Position numbers and translations under genes: made by a program. The notes under the pieces are model-generated. The model searched no databases. It was not told the origin of the DNA and was given only the letters and a program-made list of their open reading frames with translations. A stretch of 64,000 nucleotides of DNA from Crocinitomicaceae bacterium. Lineage in GTDB: Bacteria; Bacteroidota; Bacteroidia; Flavobacteriales_D; Sanyastnellaceae. Of the stretch, positions 45,915-55,000 are shown one piece after another (within the stretch, counting starts at the first letter, position 1; the number at the start of each line of letters is the position of its first letter). The stretch is taken from positions 1 to 64,000 of the forward strand of contig PACT01000028.1 in NCBI GenBank assembly GCA_002700285.1. The letters run 5' to 3'.

Positions 45915-47666
45915 ATGACCTGGAAAAATTCTTCAAGCATTCTTTCGCTTTTTATACTACTGACGGTACTTTCTGGCTGTTATTACGAACGTTCTGGTGC
46001 GACTGGATGGGCTTACAACGACGCAGCAAATGGTGGTTTTGAAAAAAGCACATTCTTTGAACAACAAACTGGCCCTGGATTGATTCTTGTCGAAGGAGGA
46101 ACATTCACCATGGGACAAGTCGAAGACGATTTGATGGGGTCATGGGACAATTCGCCACGCAGGGTGACCGTTTCCACCTTCTATATGGACGAAACAGAAG
46201 TGACGAATCATTTTTGGCTAGAATATATCGCATGGTTAGAACGAATTTATGGTGACAACAACTCTGAAATAGTAGAAAGAGCGCTCCCTGACACGCTTGC
46301 TTGGCGCGAAAAACTTGCATACAATGAGCCATTGGTGAAATACTACCTAAGACATCCTGCCTACCGTGAATATCCAGTTGTGGGGGTTTCTTGGAGACAA
46401 GCTAATGAATTCTGTAAATGGCGCACCGACCGTGTGAATGAAGGTATTCTCATTAGAGAGGGACTGTTGGTTGACAATCCATACGGTCAATCAGATTTGG
46501 AGCACTTTACAACAGAGACTTATCTGAACAATCAGTATGTAGGGACTGGCGAAGTAGAAGGCGTGAAATCCTATGGTCAATCTGAATTCCGTGACATCTC
46601 ACTTGAAGATGGATTGCTTCTCCCCGACTACAGATTGCCTACAGAAGCAGAGTGGGAATATGCAGCGCTGGGCCTCATCGGAAATAGCTACGGCGAACTT
46701 ATTGAAGAGCGTAGAACGTATCCATGGGACGGGCACTACATCAGAAATGATGAACTGAGATCGAAAGAATATGGAAACATCAACGCGAACTTTGTTCGTG
46801 GACGTGGTGACTTTATGGGTATCGCTGGAGATCTAGATGATTTTGGCGACATTACAGTAGATGTTCATCAATATGCACCAAACGATTACGGGCTATTTAA
46901 TATGGCCGGAAATGTCAACGAATGGGTAATGGATGTGTATCGTCCATTTTCAAGTTTAGACAACGAGGAATTCCGTCCATTCAGAGGGAATAACTACCAA
47001 ACAAAGGTGCTTAATGCTGAAGGAGATCCTGATGAAAAATACGAGTATGTTGTTTACGATCTGAACCGCATTGGAAATTTCCTATCCGATTACATGACAG
47101 AAAAAAGCAAAGGAGGAAGAGGAATGGGTAAAGAAGATGAAGAGTTGATTGGTGCTGTCGAAATTGTGGTTGATGAAGCGATTGAGAAAAGTCAGGATAA
47201 TCAAGACGAAGAAAGTGTGATGACTTTGATTGCTGACGTGATGGAGGTCATTAAAGACAGCGATGCATTAATCGCAGCTGACTTGAGAAAAGGATTCAGT
47301 GAAAATATTGTTGCTGTGCCAGGTGACATGAAATACCGTGACGTTACTTTGGAAGAAAATCTAGGTCGATCCAACTACCGCGTCTCTGACAACATTGATT
47401 ACAGGGATGGAGACACACATAGTTCTACATCATATAATACGCCAGAGGATGCAAATGCAAATTCGAGCCGCATGTATGATTACGGGAATTCGACATTGGT
47501 CAACAACGAATCTCGCGTATACAAAGGTGGAAGTTGGAATGATCGAGCGTACTGGCTTGTACCTGGTACCAGACGATTTTTAGACGAAAGGAAATCTTCA
47601 TCAACTGTAGGGTTTCGTTGCGCAATGACGCGTGTAGGGGCACCGGTACCTTTCCAGGGTCAATAA
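45915..47666 (+). CDS. gldJ: Gliding motility / T9SS lipoprotein GldJ
   Basis: A 583-residue lipoprotein: lipobox TVLSGC with Cys22 as the lipidated residue. The body has the formylglycine-generating-enzyme/sulfatase-modifying fold (EGGTFTMGQVEDD, VTVSTFYMDETEVTNHFWLEY, VVGVSWRQANEFCKWR, YRLPTEAEWEYAA, NVNEWVMDV, GGSWNDRAYW and VGFRCAMTR) interrupted by an acidic insertion of about 70 residues (roughly 385-455). GldJ is an essential outer-membrane-associated part of the gliding and T9SS machinery that stabilises GldK. It follows sprF/porP and ends at a strong terminator. Confidence 0.93.
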   Translation: MTWKNSSSILSLFILLTVLSGCYYERSGATGWAYNDAANGGFEKSTFFEQQTGPGLILVEGGTFTMGQVEDDLMGSWDNSPRRVTVSTFYMDETEVTNHFWLEYIAWLERIYGDNNSEIVERALPDTLAWREKLAYNEPLVKYYLRHPAYREYPVVGVSWRQANEFCKWRTDRVNEGILIREGLLVDNPYGQSDLEHFTTETYLNNQYVGTGEVEGVKSYGQSEFRDISLEDGLLLPDYRLPTEAEWEYAALGLIGNSYGELIEERRTYPWDGHYIRNDELRSKEYGNINANFVRGRGDFMGIAGDLDDFGDITVDVHQYAPNDYGLFNMAGNVNEWVMDVYRPFSSLDNEEFRPFRGNNYQTKVLNAEGDPDEKYEYVVYDLNRIGNFLSDYMTEKSKGGRGMGKEDEELIGAVEIVVDEAIEKSQDNQDEESVMTLIADVMEVIKDSDALIAADLRKGFSENIVAVPGDMKYRDVTLEENLGRSNYRVSDNIDYRDGDTHSSTSYNTPEDANANSSRMYDYGNSTLVNNESRVYKGGSWNDRAYWLVPGTRRFLDERKSSSTVGFRCAMTRVGAPVPFQGQ

Positions 47667-47698
47667 ACGTAAGGTATACAAAGACTTGAGACATGAAT

Positions 47699-47734
47699 AA
47701 AAGCCCCAACGTACGATTGTACGTTGGGGCTTTT
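47699..47734 (+). terminator. Rho-independent terminator after gldJ
   Basis: A 16-bp perfect stem (AAAAGCCCCAACGTAC with its complement), GATT loop and T run. It separates the T9SS genes from murF. Confidence 0.92.
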
Positions 47735-47760
47735 AGTTGAAAATATATCAGGGTTGATAA

Positions 47761-49071
47761 ATGAATTTAAAAAAGTTATATAAACTTTACCAAGGCGCAG
47801 AAAACGGTGTCACCACAGACTCTCGGAAATGTGGCCCTGGGATGTTGTTTTTTGCAATCAAGGGAGAAAATTTTGATGGCAACAGGTTTGCACAAGAAGC
47901 CTTAAAAAAGGGATGTATTGCATCAGTAGTCGATGACGTGGAGATCGGTAAATCAGAGGGGATAGTTCATGTCGATAACGTCCTTGCGACGATTCAGAAA
48001 TTGGCGACAATGCACCGAAGAAACTTTGACATCCCCGTACTGGGACTTACGGGAAGCAATGGAAAGACAACCACAAAAGAGCTCATCAAGCTCGTTTTGT
48101 CAAATAAGTATAACGTTCACGCAACAGAAGGAAATTTAAACAACCACCTTGGAGTGCCATTGACCCTTTTATCAATGCCCGTTGATTGTGAATTTCTAGT
48201 GGTCGAAATGGGCGCAAACCACATGGGTGAAATCGCAGAATTGGCAAACATTGCAGAACCAAATTTCGGCATCATCACAAATATTGGTTTGGCTCATTTA
48301 GAGGGATTTGGAAGTGCAGAAGGCGTGAAAAAAGGAAAGACGGAGCTTTTTGATTACCTGCGCAGCACAAATAATTTGGATGGAAGTCACAAAATGGCCT
48401 TTGTACACGGAGGACATCCTGTATTAATTGAAGTGTCTGAAGGGATGGAGAGAATTATCTTTGGAACTGATCAAGAAAAACCGCGGGTTGTGTTTAGCGG
48501 AGAAGGAATGAGACGCCAATTTATGTGGGATGAAGACGGATACAAAAGCAACCCAGCCCCGATTCTATTGGAGGGTGATTACAATCTAGATAACATTTCT
48601 GCAGCCATCGCTGTGGGTCGGTTCTTCGACATCGAAAGAGAGGCTATAACAGCTTCAATCAGCAACTATGTTCCAACAAATAATAGATCACAGACGATCA
48701 CAACTGATTCAAATGAGATTCTATTAGATGCGTACAATGCAAATCCCTCAAGCATGGAGCAAGCGCTAAAATCCTTCGCATTACACAAAAAGAACCCGCG
48801 ATTGGTGATTTTAGGTGACATGCGAGAACTCGGAACACATTCAATGCATTCACATTCCAGAATCGTGGAACTTTGTCATGAATTGGCATTAAATGCAATA
48901 TTTGTGGGGGAAGCCTTTGGAGAAGTCTCACAAGTCAAAAACACCGGGCGTTTCTTCTCTTCCTTAGAGGAATTAATCTCTGAAATAAAGGGTGGGAAGA
49001 TCAAAGGTGAAAATATTTTACTAAAAGGAAGTAGAGGAATGGCAATGGAACGTTTACTCCCCCTCCTCTAA
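47761..49071 (+). CDS. murF: UDP-MurNAc-tripeptide--D-Ala-D-Ala ligase
   Basis: The last cytosolic step of peptidoglycan precursor synthesis. Domains: N-terminal substrate-binding (VTTDSRKCGPGMLFFAIKGE), central ATPase with GLTGSNGKTTTKELI (P-loop) and NHLGVPLTLL, EMGANHMGEIAELANIA, TNIGLAHLEGFGS and LLDAYNANPSSMEQAL in the C-terminal domain with ILGDMRELG. The length of 436 residues is typical of Bacteroidota MurF. It starts shortly after the gldJ terminator; no exact -7 box was found. Confidence 0.95.
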   Translation: MNLKKLYKLYQGAENGVTTDSRKCGPGMLFFAIKGENFDGNRFAQEALKKGCIASVVDDVEIGKSEGIVHVDNVLATIQKLATMHRRNFDIPVLGLTGSNGKTTTKELIKLVLSNKYNVHATEGNLNNHLGVPLTLLSMPVDCEFLVVEMGANHMGEIAELANIAEPNFGIITNIGLAHLEGFGSAEGVKKGKTELFDYLRSTNNLDGSHKMAFVHGGHPVLIEVSEGMERIIFGTDQEKPRVVFSGEGMRRQFMWDEDGYKSNPAPILLEGDYNLDNISAAIAVGRFFDIEREAITASISNYVPTNNRSQTITTDSNEILLDAYNANPSSMEQALKSFALHKKNPRLVILGDMRELGTHSMHSHSRIVELCHELALNAIFVGEAFGEVSQVKNTGRFFSSLEELISEIKGGKIKGENILLKGSRGMAMERLLPLL

Positions 49072-49074
49072 TCA

Positions 49075-49082
49075 TATCTTTG
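49075..49082 (+). promoter_or_regulatory. -7 promoter box of tyrS
   Basis: TATCTTTG follows the murF stop and ends 5 nt before the tyrS ATG. The transcript would start at or next to the ATG. Confidence 0.65.
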
Positions 49083-49087
49083 CGACA

Positions 49088-50359
49088 ATGGATTTGATCG
49101 AAGAATTAAAATGGCGGGGAATGCTACACGACATCATGCCCGGGCTAGAAGACCAATTAAAAAAAGAAGCTACCACGGGATACGTGGGGTTTGACCCTAC
49201 AGCGGACTCACTTCATATCGGGAATCTCGTTCCGGTGATGCTCCTTGTGCATTGGCAAAGAGCGGGGCACAAACCCATGGTTTTGGTGGGTGGAGCGACT
49301 GGAATGGTCGGGGATCCAAGCGGAAAGACAAAAGAAAGACAGCTTCTGGATTTGGAAGTCATGCAACACAATCTTGACTGTCAGAAAGCGCAATTGAGTC
49401 GTTTTTTAGATTTTGAAGGAAAGAATGGAGCGGCCGTCGTCAACAACTTTGATTGGTTTAAGAATATTAATTTCCTTGAGTTCATTCGTGACGTGGGGAA
49501 ACATATCACCGTTAATTACATGATGTCAAAAGACAGTGTGAAAAATAGACTGGAATCAGGGATGAGTTTTACGGAATTCTCTTACCAACTTGTTCAGGGG
49601 TACGATTTCTTCCACCTCTGGAAGAATGAAAACTGCATGGTGCAAATGGGTGGTAGTGACCAATGGGGAAATATAGTGACTGGCACTGAGCTGATTCGTA
49701 AAAAAGGTGGAGGTCAAGCATTTGCTCTGACAGCTCCGCTGCTCACAAAAGCCGATGGAAGTAAGTTTGGAAAGTCTGAAGGAGGGAATATTTGGATCGA
49801 CAAAAAGAAAACGTCTGCATACAAATTCTACCAGTACTGGATCAATTCCGCAGATGAAGATTCTGGGAAGTATCTCAGAATATTTACGTTAAAAGGAAAG
49901 GAGGAAATTGAATCTCTTGAAGCTCAGCATGCTGAAAACCCACGTGCCAGAATCCTACAAAAAGCATTGGCAGAGGACATCACGCTTCGCATACACGGAC
50001 AAGAGGATTTAAAAACCGCAATAGCGGCGTCTGGTATTTTGTTTGGAAAAAGCGTCAAGGCTGACTTAGAAGCGTTGCCTGAATCGGAGTTTTTATCTGT
50101 CTTTGAAGGTGTTGATCAAACGACCATCAAGGCCGATGTGTTATCAAATGGGATAGGAATTGTAGAATTACTTAGTGAACTCACTGGATTCCTCCCTTCA
50201 AAAGGTGAGGCGAGACGCGCATTGAAGGAAAACAGTATAAGAGTCAACAAAGACCTTGTAGATGATACGACGTCGATTACAACATCCGACCTTCTGAACG
50301 GCCGTCAATTGCTTCTCCAAAGAGGCAAGAAGACCTATTTCCTCGTATCAGTAGAATGA
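49088..50359 (+). CDS. tyrS: Tyrosyl-tRNA synthetase
   Basis: Class I synthetase charging tRNA-Tyr. N-terminus MDLIEELKWRGMLHD and TTGYVGFDPTADSLHIGNL (the HIGH-like HIGN motif), QMGGSDQWGNIVTGTELIRK, and the KFGKSEGGN (KMSKS-equivalent) motif. C-terminal S4-like RNA-binding domain (GEARRALKENSIRVN ... RQLLLQRGKKTYFLV). The length of 423 residues is normal. The first residues are conserved in family members, so a leaderless start at ATG 49088 is the best reading. Convergent with the LuxE-like gene after a 1-nt gap. Confidence 0.96.
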   Translation: MDLIEELKWRGMLHDIMPGLEDQLKKEATTGYVGFDPTADSLHIGNLVPVMLLVHWQRAGHKPMVLVGGATGMVGDPSGKTKERQLLDLEVMQHNLDCQKAQLSRFLDFEGKNGAAVVNNFDWFKNINFLEFIRDVGKHITVNYMMSKDSVKNRLESGMSFTEFSYQLVQGYDFFHLWKNENCMVQMGGSDQWGNIVTGTELIRKKGGGQAFALTAPLLTKADGSKFGKSEGGNIWIDKKKTSAYKFYQYWINSADEDSGKYLRIFTLKGKEEIESLEAQHAENPRARILQKALAEDITLRIHGQEDLKTAIAASGILFGKSVKADLEALPESEFLSVFEGVDQTTIKADVLSNGIGIVELLSELTGFLPSKGEARRALKENSIRVNKDLVDDTTSITTSDLLNGRQLLLQRGKKTYFLVSVE

Positions 50360-50360
50360 C

Positions 50361-51422
50361 TCAGAGCGATAGCAGATTACACCCCCTCACCTCAGCGTGA
50401 TCAAATCTACCAAGCACTTCAAACATAGGCGTGTCTTCGTTGACTTTCATGCGGCCTAAGTCAGAGGTGGAGATAAATGCACAACTGTCAATATTTGCCA
50501 AATCAATGATCTGCAACCTGCCAGTTCTCCCAGGATTCAATATACATCCTGGATCAGCAGGGTCTCTCACAATGACTCTCATCCATGGTGGCGATTGAAA
50601 GAATCGACCATCAAGACTGTACGCCTGAGACAAAAGCTCTGTCATTCCATATTCACTTATGATTCGTACAAAAGGAAGTACACTTTGAATTCTAGCATGA
50701 ACTTCTTCTCGGATAGGTTCTCGACCATGCCCCTTCATCCCTCCTGTCTCTATAATTGTGAGAGACCACCCTTTTTCAACTCCTTTTTTTGCCCAAACGC
50801 CTGCTTCAATGCTCTCTAGCCATTTTAAAAGTGCGTGAGTAACACCTATCACAACAACGTCTTCATTTCTGTCTATCGACTTCTCAAGCTCATCTTCTAA
50901 TGCTCTGTGATTGTCCAAATAAAATTTATCATCCTGACCTGATATGCGCATAAATGACTTTGCCATGGCCACCAGAGAGGCATCTTCTCTTTCAATATAT
51001 CCTGGAAGAAGCGCATAAAAAACAGAATTCTTTACAGGACTTACCAATTTACTATAGATGCGATTGGAGATTTCATGATACCACTCTAGAGACCGAACAA
51101 GATGTTTTGAACGAGATTTTGAGTGCGTTGTTCCAGAACTTCGATAGATGACTTCAGGATTGAATACACCAGTACAGATGTCATGATCACGAAAAGATTC
51201 CACCGGAAGACATGGAATATCTCTGTAGTCTCTGACATCCTCCGGATGGACATGAAGGAAGTCTGTGAAATTTTTATAGACTTTGTTGTTTTGGTACTGA
51301 AATCTAAAGACATCTAAGGCAAGTGACTGAAAATCTTCCTCATGACCAATAAATCCAAGGTTTCGTACACGAGAAATTAACTCATTTCGAGATGTATCAG
51401 GGAAATTTTCAGATAAATTCAT
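50361..51422 (-). CDS. LuxE-like acyl-protein synthetase
   Basis: A 353-residue adenylate-forming enzyme of the LuxE family. It has an N-terminal domain (RNELISRVRN ... YKNFTDFLHVHPEDV), an AMP-binding-like motif YRSSGTTHSKSRSKHL and EYGMTELLSQAYS (the LuxE segment SEYGMTEL), plus a C-terminal adenylation-like region (GRFDHAEVRGCNLLSL). LuxE makes an acyl-protein thioester for the bioluminescence fatty-acid reductase. No luxC, luxD or luciferase gene is present, so bioluminescence is unlikely, and the true acyl acceptor is unknown; related genes occur in polysaccharide or acyl-modification loci. Confidence 0.82.
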   Translation of the reverse strand: MNLSENFPDTSRNELISRVRNLGFIGHEEDFQSLALDVFRFQYQNNKVYKNFTDFLHVHPEDVRDYRDIPCLPVESFRDHDICTGVFNPEVIYRSSGTTHSKSRSKHLVRSLEWYHEISNRIYSKLVSPVKNSVFYALLPGYIEREDASLVAMAKSFMRISGQDDKFYLDNHRALEDELEKSIDRNEDVVVIGVTHALLKWLESIEAGVWAKKGVEKGWSLTIIETGGMKGHGREPIREEVHARIQSVLPFVRIISEYGMTELLSQAYSLDGRFFQSPPWMRVIVRDPADPGCILNPGRTGRLQIIDLANIDSCAFISTSDLGRMKVNEDTPMFEVLGRFDHAEVRGCNLLSL

Positions 51423-51442
51423 GGACGCAAGTTCGGAAGTGG

Positions 51443-51450
51443 TAGCTTTG
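51443..51450 (+). promoter_or_regulatory. -7 promoter box of the lipoprotein gene
   Basis: TAGCTTTG, an exact match, ends 5 nt before ATG 51456, consistent with a leaderless transcript. Confidence 0.6.
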
Positions 51451-51455
51451 AATGA

Positions 51456-51968
51456 ATGAAAAACGTCAATTTAAGTTCTCGCGTCACATTAATATGTGCA
51501 CTTTCTGCTTGTTTTGGTCTAGCTGGCTGCATTCCAGATCCCAATTATCCCATTGAACCTGAAATTGAATTCCTTTCTTTTAACGTTGATGAAAGTGAAA
51601 ATGCGTTACTCTCTATTCATTTTACCGATGGGGATGGGGATTTGGGATTAAATCAAAGCGATACGCTTGCACCATATTGTAGTACATGTGACCATCACTT
51701 CAATCTGAAATGTGAATACGACGAACTCCGAAATGGTGTGTGGACGCACATCCCTTTAATTCCTGCCCAAGGACAGGTTCCGTTTTACTACCGAGTTCCC
51801 CGCGTTGAACCCTCCGGAACTCACCCTGCGCTTAATGGCACGATTGAAATAGCAATGAACACCTGGTATCTTCAGTCTAATTTCGATACACTGAGATTTA
51901 GAATGACGCTAGAAGATAGAGACCTCAACATCTCCAATCAAGACACCACACGGTTAATTGTGAAGTAG
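51456..51968 (+). CDS. Putative lipoprotein (unknown)
   Basis: A 170-residue protein with signal sequence and lipobox LAGC (Cys25), then IPDPNYPIEPEI and a predicted all-beta domain with FTDGDGDLGLNQSD, an acidic calcium-binding-like loop, and a Cys pair YCSTCDHHF. No family recognised. Divergent from the LuxE-like gene and followed by a good terminator, so it is monocistronic. Confidence 0.75.
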   Translation: MKNVNLSSRVTLICALSACFGLAGCIPDPNYPIEPEIEFLSFNVDESENALLSIHFTDGDGDLGLNQSDTLAPYCSTCDHHFNLKCEYDELRNGVWTHIPLIPAQGQVPFYYRVPRVEPSGTHPALNGTIEIAMNTWYLQSNFDTLRFRMTLEDRDLNISNQDTTRLIVK

Positions 51969-51986
51969 AAAAATCGTGTTGCACTA

Positions 51987-52019
51987 AAATGGGCACCCTT
52001 TACGAGTGCCCATTTCTCT
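51987..52019 (+). terminator. Terminator after the lipoprotein gene
   Basis: AAATGGGCAC and GTGCCCATTT form a 10-bp stem with a 9-nt loop and T-rich tail. The minus strand also carries A/T-rich flanks, so it may serve the converging gene. Confidence 0.82.
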
Positions 52020-52069
52020 ATACAAATAGAGTACGATCAGAAAGTCCGATATCTATTTTATATATGCTA

Positions 52070-55000
52070 TTAACAGTTTTGTCCGAAGGCAGAAAGAAAT
52101 AAAAGAAGATCGGCAGCTGTGATCGTACCGTCATTATTTATATCTGCTGGGCAATCACTTCCTGCGGGAGCGAAAGTACAAGTACCATCATCTACAGTAG
52201 CTCCATTTGTGAAGTTCTCAGCATCAGTGTACGTACACCCATAGCAGTCGTAAGTACATGATGAATTGTCTGCCAAGTATGCAGTCGCATTGTAATTACA
52301 AGCTTCAGCATCGTTACATCCAAAAGCAGATGAATTCGCCGCTCCAGGTGTACCTCCATCCACCCAAGACGCTTGCCAGTTATTTCCAAACGCGTTATCT
52401 GCAGAAATTGTTCCTGCAATATAAGTCGCGAGAATTTCCGGGATATATTCGAGTGAAGCTCCGCCACCGTTCGGGTTACCAATCAGCGTACTGCCTAGAA
52501 TACTGAACCCTGCACCTGGCCAAAGACCTGATGAAGCATAAGTTACTGCATCGACAACATTGCCCCAGGCATCTTCAAGTGAAATTGCTTCACCACCGTT
52601 AGAGAAGTTGCCAAGCTCCATTTCGAACACCTGATATCCATTTCCAGAATAGTTAAGTGTTCCTCCACCTCCAGCAACAGTCACAATCACAAACTCTCCA
52701 GCAGCGATAGAAGTTCCTGCTGGGAAGACCAATCCCAATTGAGACGAACCAGATGCTGAGTTAAAGAAATGATATCCACTCAAATCTGCTGCAAGATCTC
52801 CTGTGTTATATAATTCACAGAATTCCCAATCAAAATCATCCCCTTGAGCAATGCTAGAGTTATAATGGATCTCATTGATTACGATGGAAGGTAAAGTGTA
52901 GTAACAAAGCGTGTTATCAACGACTGTCGCATTGGCATTGTAGTTTAATGCGAGTGGGTCAAAACATCCTGTAACAATACATGTTCCATCATCAGTCACA
53001 GCAGCAGGATCATAATTGTCTGCTGTAGGGTCTGTACATCCTGGGATGTTAGAACAAGAGCCATCATCTTCCGCAGCCAAAGGATCATAATTCACAAATG
53101 AGACATCCATACACCCAAGACGGACAACGTCCGTTGCAAGTACTGGGACCAATTTCCAAGATCCGTATGAATAAAAATTCGGCGCAGTAACACGGTAAGT
53201 AACACCCAATTCAACAACCGGCATCATAATACCATCCACATCAACACTGTCATCTACTGCATCGTAACCCAAGTTAGCAACCTTAGCGTTACCAGAGCCG
53301 TCGTCTAGTAACCAATCACCGTAACCTGCATTTTCGTTAGAAACTGGAGCGAGAAGCTGAGTTAGTACGCTTTCCCACTGCTCGTCATTGACTGCATCAG
53401 TAGTAAGAAGTTCTGCTTCTGGAAGTGTGTTTCCTGAAGACACAACGATCGATACAGCACCTACAATTTGGCGTAAGCCATATATCTCAGATACAGTTCC
53501 AGAAATATCAACTAAATCTCCTGCGACCACACCTTGTCCAAGACACCAAATAGCTGAATAAGGTCCTGTTTCATTTTGAATGACATAAGAAGCGCTTCCA
53601 CCCAAAGAACCAGAAGCTGCATAGACTGCTGTGACGACACCGCTCGTTAATACTTGGCCTGTCACAAGTCCACTTTGAATTTCCTGAATTGTTAAGTTGG
53701 GAATGAACACACAAGATCCGTCATCAGTTGTGGCAGCGGGGTCATAGTTAGACGCTCCAGGGTCAGTACATCCACCCGTATTAACAGCACATCCACTGGT
53801 AAACTCATGAGAATCGATATTGCTCCAATCGTTAGATGGATTTACAATCCACTCACCATCAAATTCATTTGTACCCGCAGAGGCGAGCCACATTCCAGCG
53901 TTACCAGCATTTACGTCAGACTTACGAACCAGTGTACCATTTTGAGTCGCATTTAAGATACCTGACACTGTGAATCCAGAACCGGGATCAGGTCCTATAT
54001 CACCTATGAGGTCAACAAGTACAGTATCAGCACCCATAATTTCAGCAAGTGCATACGTATCGTCGCCATTTGACAGGTATATGTAAGTCATATCTGCAAC
54101 CGCAAGAATCAATGGATCTGCAGAAGGGTGTGCGATAATGTACGTGCTGTTTGGAGCAACAGTTGCACCAGCGGGAAAAGTTAATGACCAGTAATCAAAT
54201 TGATCCGTAATATAAAGTGCATCAGGAGTATCACATCCATTGCTACAATTGGCCATTGTGTACTGATCTAGAAAAACAGTAGAACCAGTCGGGTTGTAAA
54301 GCTCAATGTATTTATTGTTTGAAGACCCTTCTGCTATCTCTGACACAAAGAGTGTACAAGATGTGCCAGTAAACACGCAACTTCCGTCATCCACTGAAGC
54401 CGATGAATCATAATTGTCCGCTGCGTCTGATGTACAACCGAAGAGAAGAACGTCGTTGACATCACGTGGTTGGATTTTAAATTCTCCAAAGGAATAATCA
54501 ACAGACCCTGAAACTTGAACACTTGCGCCAACAGTCGTCAGACCCGCAGCGATTGCATTGAATCCTGCATCATCGAGTACAACTGCGCCAGAAGCATCGT
54601 TCACAGACCATTCGTTGTTGCCCAATGCATCACTTTCAACCACTCCAGAAGTTTGAACCAAAACACCTTCCCACTGTTCTGCAGACACATCTAATGTTGA
54701 CAGCACTTCAGAAGCAGGAAGTACATTGCCTTGACTGTTAATCGTGACTGAAGGCGAAGTGAGTTGTGTTAAGCCGAAATTCTCGGCAACAGTAGCAGAC
54801 ACATCAACAGAATCACCAACCTGAAGCGCCACATTTGATCCATCTATCCAAATACCAGAATAAGCACCAGCGCCATCTTGTATAGTCGCTCTGCCACCAT
54901 ACACGCCTGTAACGATACCTGAAGTCAAAACTGCGACACCCTCAAAAAGCGCTGATTCCTGACCGATTTGAATGTCAGAGATTAAAGTGTATGGAGAAGC

